DNA of 64,000 bases from Actinomyces sp. ph3 (GCF_000308055.1 NZ_CAGY01000005.1:1-64000), one strand, 5' to 3'; counted from the stretch's first letter, positions 18,494-27,260 are shown. Made by a program: numbers and translations. Notes: a model not told the origin generated them from the letters alone.

Positions 18494-18556
18494 GCAAGGT
18501 ACGCAATGCGCCTGCTTTGCGCATCAGGCGGGCCAGGCCTCGGCAGGTAAAACAAA

Positions 18557-18580
18557 AGGACCCAGCTTTCGCTGGGTCCT
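18557..18580 (-). terminator. Rho-independent terminator of tRNA-Leu
   Basis: A ten-pair stem AGGACCCAGC / GCTGGGTCCT with a four-base loop, followed on the minus strand by TTTTGTTTT. Confidence 0.85.
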
Positions 18581-18587
18581 TACTACG

Positions 18588-18671
18588 TGCGCGAGGGGGG
18601 AGTTGAACCCCCACCCTATCACTAGGACACGGACCTGAACCGTGCGCGTCTGCCTATTCCGCCACTCGCGC
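18588..18671 (-). tRNA. tRNA-Leu(CAG)
   Basis: The minus strand folds as a class II tRNA of 84 nt. The acceptor stem is GCGCGAG/CTCGCGC with discriminator A. The anticodon loop TTCAGGT gives CAG for CUG codons, and there is a short variable arm and a T-arm GGGGGTTCAACTCCCCC. CCA is not encoded. It is followed by its own terminator. Confidence 0.95.
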
Positions 18672-18723
18672 GTACGTGGAAACTTTAGGGAATGAGGACG
18701 CAGAAGTCAAACCGAAGTATGAA

Positions 18724-18782
18724 AGGCGGCGCGCATCACTTCGAGACATGTGGAGATGCGTCTGCCATGCTGCGCGCCGCCT
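18724..18782 (-). repeat. perfect 11-bp inverted repeat downstream of the split gene
   Basis: AGGCGGCGCGC (18724-18734) and GCGCGCCGCCT (18772-18782) enclose 37 bases that hold a further GCATC/GATGC pairing. It sits just past the stop of the minus-strand gene ending at 18809, so it may end that transcript, although the T-run is poor. Confidence 0.5.
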
Positions 18783-18808
18783 GTGTATGGCTTACTTCCC
18801 TTCGTCTT

Positions 18809-19348
18809 TTACTTCGCGAGGAAGCGCTGAACGAAACTTTCGGGTACATACAGGTACTTTTCTACAAGTCCCATAAAGGTCTCAAAGTCGATCTTTGGAT
18901 TGCTGAAAAGCTCGTGAAGTTCGGGATTGTCACCCTGGGTAATCGGGCCGAATTCTCCAGTGGGTAGGCAGTAGAAGATATCGCGACTGATCGCGAAACC
19001 GTTGTTATTGCCGAATTCTTCCATGACCGCGAAGCGCATGTAGTCGGCCATCTGGAGTATCTGTCGTGAAATGTCTTCCGGATCGATGGGTGCATAGAGC
19101 AGGACGGATCGTTGCGGAATAGCGAAGAACAATCCATGGGGAGCGTCAATGTGGAGATTGCTTACCAAGGCGCCGATGTTTGCCGCCTTGCCGGCAATAA
19201 ATGGTGATTCTCCCAGAAGCTCGGTGAATGGACCCACCTCTTGCTTGGTGTCGATTGGCTCATTATCGGTGTTGATCTGACCGTAGTAGAAGAGCTCGTC
19301 GACGGAAAGCGGGTATTGAGCAAGACTTTGATCCGTCACCAATGACAC
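18809..19348 (-). CDS. unrecognised protein, main reading frame of an apparently frameshifted gene
   Basis: 179 codons from GTG 19348 with no ribosome-binding site and no leaderless promoter. No family was recognised. The protein is acidic, mixed alpha/beta, with LPTGEFGPITQGDNPELHELF near the end and no signal or membrane helix. The frame stays open upstream of the GTG and reads ALYLDFPNSVSLVTDQSLA, which joins smoothly to the small frame 19363-19503 after a -1 shift near 19372. The intact product would be about 231 aa. A sequencing error, a decayed gene or a programmed shift are all possible. Confidence 0.6.
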   Translation of the reverse strand: MSLVTDQSLAQYPLSVDELFYYGQINTDNEPIDTKQEVGPFTELLGESPFIAGKAANIGALVSNLHIDAPHGLFFAIPQRSVLLYAPIDPEDISRQILQMADYMRFAVMEEFGNNNGFAISRDIFYCLPTGEFGPITQGDNPELHELFSNPKIDFETFMGLVEKYLYVPESFVQRFLAK

Positions 19349-19362
19349 ACTGTTTGGGAAAT

Positions 19363-19503
19363 CTAGATAGAGTGCATGGTGTCGACGGTCAGAATGTAGC
19401 CGTTTGTTTGGGGGTCGACTTCGGGAGTCGCATTGATGCCAGCGTCTTCCAGGCGCTTCAAAAGGTAAGGGAATGTGCGTTGAATCAGTTCATTGCGGTC
19501 CAT
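19363..19503 (-). pseudogene. N-terminal fragment of the split gene (46 codons)
   Basis: Reads MDRNELIQRTFPYLLKRLED and on to NGYILTVDTM, then runs into TAG at 19363. It has the better start of the two pieces: TAAACT lies six bases before the ATG, the leaderless spacing seen across this window. Its amphipathic opening helix and the following DPQTNGYILTVD look like real protein sequence. Shifting to -1 at about 19372 restores a continuous protein with the frame 18809-19348. Confidence 0.5.
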
Positions 19504-19509
19504 GGTCTG

Positions 19510-19515
19510 AGTTTA
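19510..19515 (-). promoter_or_regulatory. -10 hexamer TAAACT for the split gene
   Basis: On the minus strand TAAACT-CAGACC-ATG gives the six-base spacing typical of leaderless starts and supports 19503 as the original start. Confidence 0.45.
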
Positions 19516-19552
19516 TCGTTTTTCATATTTGAAAGAGCTGGATTGAGGGTAA

Positions 19553-19605
19553 ATTTGTCTGATAAATATGCTGCGTTTTGCAGCTCGACCTGTCAGACTT
19601 ATCAG
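19553..19605 (+). promoter_or_regulatory. candidate operator pair upstream of the DUF4862 gene
   Basis: An imperfect 15-bp palindrome ATTTGTCTGATAAAT (19553-19567) is echoed by TGTCAGACTTATCAG (19591-19605), so CTGATAA and TTATCAG also form a larger inverted repeat. The TTGTCTGATAA half resembles GntR-family sites. The cognate regulator is not in this window. Confidence 0.45.
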
Positions 19606-19650
19606 TGCGTGTCCCCACGACGGCGACATCACCACAGAAGGATGATCACA

Positions 19651-20550
19651 ATGACAATCCCATTCATTATCGGAGCCTATGCCTCGCATCCCGCCCCGGA
19701 ACTGCAAGAGGACTACTACAAACTCCTCGCACAGCAGCCGTGGATTAACGGCCTCGAAATGCCCTATCCCGGACAGATAGCCACCGACAATGAACTTCTT
19801 GCCGGTCTACTCTCCGCGAACTGGGATTTCAATACCGTCACCGCCATCCCCGGCACCATGCAAAACGTTGGGAAGGACGCGAACTTCGGCTTGGCCTCGC
19901 CAGATCGGGAGGGTCGCGAGGCCGCGCTGGCTTTCACCCGCCAGCTGCGCGAGGGCGTGGGCAAGTTGTGCGAGCATGCTGACCGCAATGTGGTGACGCG
20001 CATCGAGGTGCACTCGGCCCCCACGCGAACCGCGCAAGGGGATGCATTCCGGCGCTCGCTGGAAGTTCTGCGCGAATGGGACTGGTACGGAGCTCGGCTG
20101 GTCATTGAGCACTGTGATCGCTTCATTCCAGAGCAAAAGCCAGAAAAAGGATTCCTCTCGATCGAAGAAGAAATTCAGATCGCTGCGGAATTCGAGGTCG
20201 GTGTCCTGATTAACTGGGGACGCTCCGTTCTGGAAGAACGCAGTGCCGATGCTGCCTACGATCACATCGTTGCAGCCGGAAAACGTGGGGTTCTGGATGG
20301 TGTTGTCTTCTCAGGTGCAGGTCCCGAGGAAACTCAGTACGGCTATTCGTGGGTTGATGGGCACCTGCCCGGCCAGAGCGATGAACCAGCATCGCTGATG
20401 AGTGACGCAGAAATTAAGCGCTGCGCGCAGGCTGCGATCGAAGGTGGATGCAATTATCTGGGCGCGAAGATGTGCGTTCCCAAGGACGCAACCTTGGAGG
20501 AACGCCTTGCGATGCTGACCCACGTCTACAAGGCGTGCGATCTTAAGTAA
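19651..20550 (+). CDS. DUF4862 family protein
   Basis: 299 aa cytoplasmic protein recognised as DUF4862 by its opening IIGAYASHPAP and by GLEMPYPGQI, RIEVHSAPTR, LVIEHCDRF and VLINWGRSVLEE. The alternation of beta strands ending in Glu/His/Asp with helices suggests a TIM-barrel of the xylose-isomerase-like/AP endonuclease 2 superfamily (inference). Its reaction is unknown; relatives often sit among sugar or sialic-acid genes. ATG 19651 is chosen because AGAAGG lies nine bases upstream; the longer open frame to 19342 overlaps the divergent gene. It ends before a strong terminator. Confidence 0.8.
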   Translation: MTIPFIIGAYASHPAPELQEDYYKLLAQQPWINGLEMPYPGQIATDNELLAGLLSANWDFNTVTAIPGTMQNVGKDANFGLASPDREGREAALAFTRQLREGVGKLCEHADRNVVTRIEVHSAPTRTAQGDAFRRSLEVLREWDWYGARLVIEHCDRFIPEQKPEKGFLSIEEEIQIAAEFEVGVLINWGRSVLEERSADAAYDHIVAAGKRGVLDGVVFSGAGPEETQYGYSWVDGHLPGQSDEPASLMSDAEIKRCAQAAIEGGCNYLGAKMCVPKDATLEERLAMLTHVYKACDLK

Positions 20551-20584
20551 GTGTGCGTGCCTGAGTAATCGTTGAAGTTATGTC

Positions 20585-20619
20585 GTGGGGGCGGAGCTGG
20601 GGAGCGGCTCCACCCCCAC
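20585..20619 (+). terminator. Rho-independent terminator after the DUF4862 gene
   Basis: A thirteen-pair stem (20585-20597 with 20607-20619, one mismatch) followed by TCTTTGTT. Confidence 0.8.
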
Positions 20620-20631
20620 TCTTTGTTAAAC

Positions 20632-21432
20632 ATGTATAAAGATCACATGCATGAAAAATGGGAGCGGACATTGGAGTGGCCGCTCATGGTTGTTGCCGTC
20701 GTTTTCTTGGTTGCCTACTCTGCGCAAATTGTGACGGATGCAAGTGGGGTCGACTACGAGCATTACGAACTTGTCTTGAATATTTGTTGGGCCGTATTTG
20801 GCGTCGACTATCTTGTCAGGCTCATCACCGCTCCTGAAAAATGGCGGTGGTTTAAAGCGAATCTGGTTGATTTCTTCTCTGTCCCCCTGCCTTTCCTTCG
20901 GCCGCTACGCCTTGTGCGTTTGGTAGCACTACTGCGTATCTTTCAGCGTTCTGCAGATGCGAAACTGCGAAACAAAATTTCTCTCTATACGGGAGCGATA
21001 TCTGTGCTGCTCATTTGGGTTGGGGCGCTCACTGTCCTCGAGGCCGAGCGCCATGCCGAAGGAGCGACAGTGACAGACCTGGGACGAGCACTGTGGTGGT
21101 CCCTAGTTACTGTGACGACGGTTGGATACGGAGATATCGCACCTGTAACAGTTACAGGACGTGTGGTTGCGGCGATCTACATGCTTTTTGGGATTGCGCT
21201 CATTGGAATCGTGACCGGCATTTTCTCCTCTTGGTTCCTTGAAAGGATTAAGCAAGAAGAGGGAATGAAGAATGAAGAGCCAGCGGTTACCAGTGCCGCT
21301 GCAGTGCAACAGCTAGCGGCTCATCCTCAATTAGAAAAGCAGATCGCAGAGCTGACCCAAGAAGTTCGATTGCTCCGCGCGGAAATTGCTGCAGCACAGG
21401 CGAAATCCCATATTCGACCTACTCCACAGTGA
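20632..21432 (+). CDS. voltage-gated-type potassium channel
   Basis: Six-helix Kv-like channel subunit of 266 aa. S4 is clear, with Arg at three- or four-residue spacing in FLRPLRLVRLVALLRIFQRS, and the selectivity filter TVTTVGYGD lies between S5 and S6. The C-terminal 50 residues (LEKQIAELTQEVRLLRAEI) form a likely coiled coil for tetramer assembly. Start ATG 20632 has no ribosome-binding site; ATG 20647 is an alternative. The 3' end overlaps the convergent glmS stop by 14 bp. It probably passes K+ across the plasma membrane. Confidence 0.9.
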   Translation: MYKDHMHEKWERTLEWPLMVVAVVFLVAYSAQIVTDASGVDYEHYELVLNICWAVFGVDYLVRLITAPEKWRWFKANLVDFFSVPLPFLRPLRLVRLVALLRIFQRSADAKLRNKISLYTGAISVLLIWVGALTVLEAERHAEGATVTDLGRALWWSLVTVTTVGYGDIAPVTVTGRVVAAIYMLFGIALIGIVTGIFSSWFLERIKQEEGMKNEEPAVTSAAAVQQLAAHPQLEKQIAELTQEVRLLRAEIAAAQAKSHIRPTPQ

Positions 21433-23332
21433 CGGACTTAGCCAGGTTTCGCGGCTGATCAACATCCAGCCCCTTTACCGCCGCAAGCTCACACGCAAAA
21501 ATCTGCAGCGGAACAATTGTCAGCAGTGGCGCATACAGCGTCGGCACCGGTGGAACGCGGAAGACAACTTCAGCGAACTGATCAACCGATGCGTCGCCTT
21601 CCTCTGCGATGACAATGGTTCGGGCTCCGCGCGCGCGGACCTCTTGGATGTTCGCCAAGACCTTCGCGTGCAGTTCGGGGCGGCGCGGGGTTGGCACAAT
21701 GACCACAACCGGCTGGCCCTCATCCACCAGAGCGATCGGCCCGTGCTTGAGTTCGCCGGCCGCAAAACCCTCTGCGTGGATGTAACAGATTTCCTTGAGC
21801 TTGAGCGCACCCTCAAGTGCGACGGGGTAACCCACGTGACGACCCAAGTAGATCACCGAGGTCGCATCCTTCATCGTGCGGGCGAATTGGCGAACGGTCT
21901 CCCCACTATCCAAAACCTTCTGGATCGCCTCGGGTACGCGGGCGAGCTTCTCCATGTAGTCGGCGATCTCATCGGCGTACTTGTTTCCGCGAACCTGCGC
22001 CAAATACAGACCAAGGATGAAGCAGGCAGTGACCTGTGATGTGAAGGCCTTTGTTGAGGCAACTGCGATTTCACGCCCCGCATGGGTCAAAATTACGGCA
22101 TCCGATTCGCGCGAGATGGTCGAACCGGGAGTATTGACAATTGCGACGACCTTTGCGCCCTGTTCGCGCGCGTGGCGAATCGCTTGGATGGTATCCATCG
22201 TTTCGCCAGACTGAGAGATCGCGACAACTAAAGTCTTTTCGCCAATGACCGGATCGCGGTAGCGGAATTCGCTGGAAAGCTCGACTTCGACGGGGATTCG
22301 GCACCAGTGTTCGATCGCGTAGCGGGCGACCTGTCCCGCATAAGAAGCAGTCCCGCAACCAATCATGATGATCTTGTCGATTCCGCGAAGCACGTGTTCT
22401 GGGATTCGGACTTCATCCAATGCCAGGTGCTCGTGGGAATCCAGGCGATCAGCCAAAGTATCCGCAACGCCTCGAGGTTGCTCGTGGATTTCCTTCTCCA
22501 TGAAGGTCGGCCACCCACCCTTGGTCGCGCGATCCGCCGAAAAATCGACTTCATAGTCCTTAAGGGGAAGCGGGTGTCCATCTGCACCGATGACCGTTAC
22601 AGCGGAAGCGCTCACGACAACCAGCTGGTCTTGCCCAATTTCTACCGCGCGATTTGTGTGCTCGATAAATGCCAGCACATCCGAGCTGAGGAAGTTCTCT
22701 CCCTCGCCCAAACCAATAACCAGCGGCGATGATCTGCGCGCGGCAACGATGACATTGGGAGATTCAGTAGATAGTGCGAGCAGTGTGAAGGTTCCTTCAA
22801 GCTTCGCGGTCACTTCGCGCATGGCGACGACAAGTCGGCGCGCGACGGCCTCGTCAGTGCCGCTGAGCTGCGCAACTTCACCCGTGTACGAGGCCGGATC
22901 CGCCTGGTCGTAGGCGTGTGCAAGCAGGTGCACGACCACTTCCGTATCGGTTTCCGAGGTGAAAATCGCGCCTTGCGCGCGCAACTGGGCGCGCAGGTTA
23001 TCAGCATTTTCGATAATCCCGTTGTGGACCAATGCAAAACGTCCATCGGGACTCACATGTGGGTGTGCATTCGCAACGGTTGGGCGACCGTGGGTTGCCC
23101 AACGTGTGTGTCCGATCCCAGCGAAAGCGTCGGCGGGCGCATCCTGGTCAACGGCCTCGCGCAGGTTAACCAGCTTTCCGACGGCCTTGATGACATTCAA
23201 CTTCCCCGGGCTTGCCAAGGCAATTCCCGCGGAGTCGTATCCGCGATATTCCAGGCGTGAAAGCCCGTCAAGAACGACCTGACGGCTCCGCTGAGAGGCT
23301 TGGCATGCAACGTGTCCAACAATTCCGCACAT
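21419..23332 (-). CDS. glmS: glutamine-fructose-6-phosphate aminotransferase
   Basis: Makes glucosamine-6-phosphate, the first step to UDP-GlcNAc and peptidoglycan. Residue Cys2 in MCGIVGHV is the glutaminase nucleophile of the class II amidotransferase domain (1-230), with GHTRWATHG and HNGIIEN. Two SIS isomerase domains follow: IGCGTASYAG and SQSGETMDT in the first, and IYLGRHVGYPVALEGALKLKEI in the second. The usual C-terminus DQPRNLAKSVTVE is complete. 637 aa is slightly longer than the E. coli enzyme. No strong ribosome-binding site is seen. Confidence 0.96.
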   Translation of the reverse strand: MCGIVGHVACQASQRSRQVVLDGLSRLEYRGYDSAGIALASPGKLNVIKAVGKLVNLREAVDQDAPADAFAGIGHTRWATHGRPTVANAHPHVSPDGRFALVHNGIIENADNLRAQLRAQGAIFTSETDTEVVVHLLAHAYDQADPASYTGEVAQLSGTDEAVARRLVVAMREVTAKLEGTFTLLALSTESPNVIVAARRSSPLVIGLGEGENFLSSDVLAFIEHTNRAVEIGQDQLVVVSASAVTVIGADGHPLPLKDYEVDFSADRATKGGWPTFMEKEIHEQPRGVADTLADRLDSHEHLALDEVRIPEHVLRGIDKIIMIGCGTASYAGQVARYAIEHWCRIPVEVELSSEFRYRDPVIGEKTLVVAISQSGETMDTIQAIRHAREQGAKVVAIVNTPGSTISRESDAVILTHAGREIAVASTKAFTSQVTACFILGLYLAQVRGNKYADEIADYMEKLARVPEAIQKVLDSGETVRQFARTMKDATSVIYLGRHVGYPVALEGALKLKEICYIHAEGFAAGELKHGPIALVDEGQPVVVIVPTPRRPELHAKVLANIQEVRARGARTIVIAEEGDASVDQFAEVVFRVPPVPTLYAPLLTIVPLQIFACELAAVKGLDVDQPRNLAKSVTVE

Positions 23333-23400
23333 GTTTTCATTGCAACACAGGAGCCTTGCTATCGCTTGCCGGATAGCTATGTGGGGCCTGTGAAAATTGC

Positions 23401-24627
23401 TTAGGGAAGGGTGATCGCTTGATCCTTCCAGTGAATTGGATCGTCCACAATCAGGTCGAGGACTCGATGCGCGCCACCGCGCAGTGACAGATCTTCCGAG
23501 TGGGGGAGGATATCGATCTGTGGTGTATGCCAGGGGGCCTGAAGGACGCGCGTTGCAAGTTCTTCGCGAAGACTAGGCAGCAGGTAGGGTGCAATCTCGG
23601 CAACCAGGCCGCCCAAGTAGACCTGAGAGATATCAACAGTGTTGACGACTGCGGACAGTGCTTGCCCCAATGCGTGGCCGGCATGGGTCATGGCGTCTTG
23701 AGCGCGTGAGCTGTGGCCCGCGTGCTGCAGAATCTCGCGTGTGCTTGCGTTGTCGCCCAGTCCGGCCGCGCGGCCAAGAGCTTTCAATCCCGCGACAGTT
23801 TCCAAGCAGCCGCGCGCACCACACGAACAGATATCGCCTTCGGGTTCCACACAAATATGCCCGATTTCGCCCGACCAGCCGTGTGCACCGCTCAGCGGCT
23901 GATGGTTGACGATCAACCCGCCGCCGATGCCGACTTCTCCCGAGACGTAGATGAAAGAATCTGGCCCTTCGGGGACCCCGGGGCGAGGATAGGCGACGGC
24001 GTAGGCTGCCAAGTCGGCCTCGTTCGCAACTAGGGTGACGGCAAGGTCGTGAAGGGGGTGAAGGAGTTCCTCGCGGGGAATATTTCGCCAGCCAAGGTTG
24101 GGGGCGATGGTCAGGGTGTCAGTGGAGAAGAGGCCGGGGAGGGCAAGTGAACTTCCCAAGAAAAGTGCACCTGAACTGCTTCCTCCACGCAGGACGCGTC
24201 TGGCGATTCGTGCGAGTTTGCGCAGGGTTGAGGTGGGGTCTGCACCTGAGAAATCGCCGCTCACGCATTCGTGGGCTAAGACTGTCCCGCTCAGGTCAAC
24301 AAGGTAGGCGCCAAGCGCCGAGACGTTGACCTGTAGACCCAGCGCAATAACCCTTCCCGAGGTCGGGGAGAGGACGCTGGTGGGGCGTCCCCTTTGCCCG
24401 GTTGAGAGTTTGTCCTCGCTTTCTTCGACGAGGCCGGAGTCAATGAGTTCGTCGACAAGCCGCGACATCGTTGCGCGTGAAATTCCGGTTTGGGCAGCGA
24501 TGCCCGCACGGTTAATTGCGCCTGGGCTGGCCAGGATGTGGCGCAATGCCAAAGAAAGGTTGTGGGCACGCAGGGATTGATTGGTTGCCCCGGAATCGGG
24601 GTTCGATGTGCGTGCGGTGTTGGACAT
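23401..24627 (-). CDS. ROK family transcriptional repressor (XylR-like)
   Basis: 408 aa. The N-terminal winged helix-turn-helix (residues 20-80: NRAGIAAQTGISRATMSRLVDEL) is followed by a ROK sugar-kinase-fold domain. The zinc motif CSCGARGCLE and the upstream GWSGEIGHICVEPEG are intact, typical of repressors such as XylR and NagC. It diverges from xylAB, so xylose or a xylose derivative is the likely inducer. TAGAGT lies six bases before the ATG. The palindrome at 24657-24673 is its probable operator. Confidence 0.9.
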   Translation of the reverse strand: MSNTARTSNPDSGATNQSLRAHNLSLALRHILASPGAINRAGIAAQTGISRATMSRLVDELIDSGLVEESEDKLSTGQRGRPTSVLSPTSGRVIALGLQVNVSALGAYLVDLSGTVLAHECVSGDFSGADPTSTLRKLARIARRVLRGGSSSGALFLGSSLALPGLFSTDTLTIAPNLGWRNIPREELLHPLHDLAVTLVANEADLAAYAVAYPRPGVPEGPDSFIYVSGEVGIGGGLIVNHQPLSGAHGWSGEIGHICVEPEGDICSCGARGCLETVAGLKALGRAAGLGDNASTREILQHAGHSSRAQDAMTHAGHALGQALSAVVNTVDISQVYLGGLVAEIAPYLLPSLREELATRVLQAPWHTPQIDILPHSEDLSLRGGAHRVLDLIVDDPIHWKDQAITLP

Positions 24628-24630
24628 ACC

Positions 24631-24660
24631 TTGACTCTATCGCAATTCAGGGATTATGTT
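24631..24660 (+). promoter_or_regulatory. xylA promoter (-35 TTGACT, -10 TATGTT)
   Basis: TTGACT (24631-24636) and TATGTT (24655-24660) are separated by 18 bases. The -35 overlaps the ROK gene's -10 (TAGAGT on the minus strand, 24634-24639), so the two promoters are tightly interlocked. Confidence 0.55.
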
Positions 24661-24673
24661 ATGAGACATAACA
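24657..24673. promoter_or_regulatory. perfect palindrome, probable ROK/XylR operator
   Basis: TGTTATG-AGA-CATAACA is a 17-bp perfect palindrome (three-base centre) overlapping the xylA -10 and the expected -35 of the divergent repressor gene. One bound repressor could shut both promoters. Confidence 0.7.
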
Positions 24674-24715
24674 AAACGTGACGCAGTAGTCATTTAATCT
24701 ATGGAAGGCCATGCT

Positions 24716-25897
24716 ATGGCGTATGTACCTCGCCCCGAAGATCATTTCTCTTTCGGCCTCTGGACCGTGGGATGGAATGCAGTTGATCCCTTTGGAACCG
24801 GGACTCGTCCGGTGCTTGACCCGTGGGAATACGCTGCGAAGCTCGCAGAACTAGGCGCATGGGGAATTACCTTCCATGACAATGACGTCTTTGATTTCGA
24901 TGCGTCAGATTCGGAGCGTCATCAGCGGGTCATGCAGCTGAAAGATGCTGTCGAAGACGCCGGCCTTGTTATTGAGATGGTCACGACGAACACCTTCACG
25001 CACCCGGTCTTCAAAGACGGTGGATTGACAAATAACGACCGTGAGATCCGCCGTTTTGGCCTGCGCAAGATCTTGCGTAACGTCGATCTTGCCGCGGAAC
25101 TTGGCGCAACTACCTTCGTCATGTGGGGTGGGCGCGAAGGCGCAGAATACGACTCATCAAAGGATCTAAACGCTGCCTTTAATCGCTACTGCGAAGGCCT
25201 CGATACCGTTGCCGCCTACATCAAGTCCCGCGGATACAACCTCCGTATCGGTCTTGAGCCCAAGCCCAACGAGCCTCGCGGTGATATCTTCCTGCCGACC
25301 GTCGGTCATGCTCTGGCACTCATCGCGCAGCTCGATAATGGCGACGTTGTTGGCCTCAATCCTGAAACCGGACACGAACAAATGGCCGGCCTGAACTACA
25401 CGCACGCCTTGGCGCAGGCGCTGAACGCCGGCAAGCTCTTCCACATTGACCTCAATGGGCAGTCGGGAATCAAGTATGACCAGGACAAGGCTTTTGGTCA
25501 CGGAGATCTAGCCAGTGCCTTCTTCACGGTCGACCTCCTTGAGAACGGCTTCCCCGGGGGTGGGCCTCGCTACGAAGGGCCTCGTCACTTCGACTACAAG
25601 CCCAGCCGAACTGAGGGTATGGAAGGCGTTTGGGAGTCAGCTCGGGCCAATATGGACATGTACCTGCGTTTGGCTGAGAAGGCGCGCGAATTCCGCGCGG
25701 ATCCCATCACCCAGGAACTCATGGAAGAGGCCTCTGTCTACGAACTCGCCCAGCCCACCTTGGATCCGGGCGAGACGATCGATGACTTCCTTGCTGACCG
25801 TAGCGCCTACGAGGATTTCGACGCTGATGCGAAGGGAGCCCGTGAATACCACTACGTCGAGCTCTACCATCACGCAATGCGACACCTGATTGGCTAA
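24716..25897 (+). CDS. xylA: xylose isomerase
   Basis: Interconverts D-xylose and D-xylulose (also glucose and fructose). It is the actinobacterial class I form of 393 aa beginning [18 protein letters not shown]. Catalytic His is in [11 protein letters not shown], metal ligands in [27 protein letters not shown] and HIDLNGQ, and the VMWGGREG substrate loop is present. ATG 24716 is chosen over ATG 24701 because GGAAGG lies seven bases upstream and the family begins at this Met. xylB follows after four bases. Confidence 0.97.
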   Translation: MAYVPRPEDHFSFGLWTVGWNAVDPFGTGTRPVLDPWEYAAKLAELGAWGITFHDNDVFDFDASDSERHQRVMQLKDAVEDAGLVIEMVTTNTFTHPVFKDGGLTNNDREIRRFGLRKILRNVDLAAELGATTFVMWGGREGAEYDSSKDLNAAFNRYCEGLDTVAAYIKSRGYNLRIGLEPKPNEPRGDIFLPTVGHALALIAQLDNGDVVGLNPETGHEQMAGLNYTHALAQALNAGKLFHIDLNGQSGIKYDQDKAFGHGDLASAFFTVDLLENGFPGGGPRYEGPRHFDYKPSRTEGMEGVWESARANMDMYLRLAEKAREFRADPITQELMEEASVYELAQPTLDPGETIDDFLADRSAYEDFDADAKGAREYHYVELYHHAMRHLIG

Positions 25898-25901
25898 GAC
25901 C

Positions 25902-27260
25902 GTGAGCGATAGCAGGCCTTTTGTTGCGGGAGTCGATTCCTCAACGCAATCATGCAAGATCGTTATCTGCGACCCCGCTAGCGGAAAGATCATTCGAGAG
26001 GGTCGTGCATCGCACCCCGAGGGAAGCGAAGTCGACCCTCAGGCGTGGTGGGAAGCCTTCCTCGAGGCCGTTCGCGCGGCTGGCGGGTTGGACGACGTGC
26101 GGGCGCTCAGCGTGGGCGGGCAACAGCACGGAATGGTCTGCTTGGATGAGCGAGGCGAGGTCATCCGCCCGGCGCTTTTGTGGAATGACACCAGAAGCGC
26201 CGAGGCCGCGCGGGAGCTGATCCTTGAACGCGGAGATGGCGATAGTGAAACTGGGGCTCGCTGGTGGGCACAGGCTACGGGACTTGTTCCTGTTGCCTCG
26301 TTTACGGTCACGAAACTGCGCTGGGTCGCAGACAATGAGGCGGAAAATGCGCGAAAGATTGCGGCAATCTGCTTACCCCACGACTGGTTAAGTTGGAAGA
26401 TCCGCGGTGGCTTTGAGGCTGTCGGACTGGAAGGACTGTGCACCGACCGTTCCGACGCCTCGGGAACCGGATATATGGACCGGGCTGACGCAGTCTACAG
26501 GCGCGAAATCTTGGCTCAGGCGCTACGAATCTCGCTGGAAGAGGCCGAGGCAATCATTCTGCCGAAGATCTGCGATCCCGTGGAGGCTATGGGATTTGGG
26601 GATCCAAGGCATGGATGGGGAGAAATCGCCATCGGCCCAGGATGTGGAGACAATGCCGGTGCGGCTCTGGGCGTTGGCCTCGGTGTTGGCCAGGCTCTGC
26701 TCTCACTGGGAACTTCTGGGGTTGTTGCCGTTGTTAGCGAAACTCCCGTCGAAGACCCCAGTGGTCAAGTCGCGGGCTTTGCTGACGCAAGCGGGCACTG
26801 GCTTCCCCTCGCGTGCACACTCAACGCCTCGCGAATCCTTGATGCGGTCGGGGCGATGAGTGGCCTCGGCTATGAGGAACTGGACAAGGCGGCACTGTCG
26901 GTTCCCGACGCGGGAGGGCTGCGCCTCGTTCCCTATTTTGAGGGTGAACGCACGCCGAACCTGCCCGATGCCACCGCCCGATTGGAGGGAATGACGCTCA
27001 AGAACTCGACGCGCGCACACCTTGCTCGCGCCGGTGTCGAGGGCCTGCTTACTCACATGCGTTTCGCGCTCGAATGTGTGCGTGAGCTGGGTGTTCCGAT
27101 CGAGAAAGTGCTCGTTGTCGGTGGGGGAGCGCGCTCGCGGGCAGTGCAGAGCTTGGCGCCCGAATTCTTGGGGATGCCCGTTGAATTTCCCGAGGCGGCG
27201 GAATACGTCGCCCTGGGTGCCGCAAGGCAGGCTGGGATGTTACATTCGCCCACGATGTGA
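25902..27260 (+). CDS. xylB: xylulokinase
   Basis: Phosphorylates D-xylulose to xylulose-5-phosphate for the pentose phosphate pathway. FGGY-family kinase of about 452 aa: VAGVDSSTQSCKIVI at the N-terminus, VGGQQHGMV and PALLWNDTRS for substrate binding, GCGDNAGAALGVG, LSLGTSGVVAV for ATP binding and VVGGGARSRAVQSL near the C-terminus. It starts at GTG 25902; a TTG at 25890, overlapping xylA, is a weaker choice. Translation is probably coupled to xylA. Confidence 0.95.
   Translation: MSDSRPFVAGVDSSTQSCKIVICDPASGKIIREGRASHPEGSEVDPQAWWEAFLEAVRAAGGLDDVRALSVGGQQHGMVCLDERGEVIRPALLWNDTRSAEAARELILERGDGDSETGARWWAQATGLVPVASFTVTKLRWVADNEAENARKIAAICLPHDWLSWKIRGGFEAVGLEGLCTDRSDASGTGYMDRADAVYRREILAQALRISLEEAEAIILPKICDPVEAMGFGDPRHGWGEIAIGPGCGDNAGAALGVGLGVGQALLSLGTSGVVAVVSETPVEDPSGQVAGFADASGHWLPLACTLNASRILDAVGAMSGLGYEELDKAALSVPDAGGLRLVPYFEGERTPNLPDATARLEGMTLKNSTRAHLARAGVEGLLTHMRFALECVRELGVPIEKVLVVGGGARSRAVQSLAPEFLGMPVEFPEAAEYVALGAARQAGMLHSPTM

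Noticed and set aside
18424-18500. CRISPR or mobile-element end
   Set aside because: Repeats are too few and irregular, and there are no cas or transposase genes nearby.
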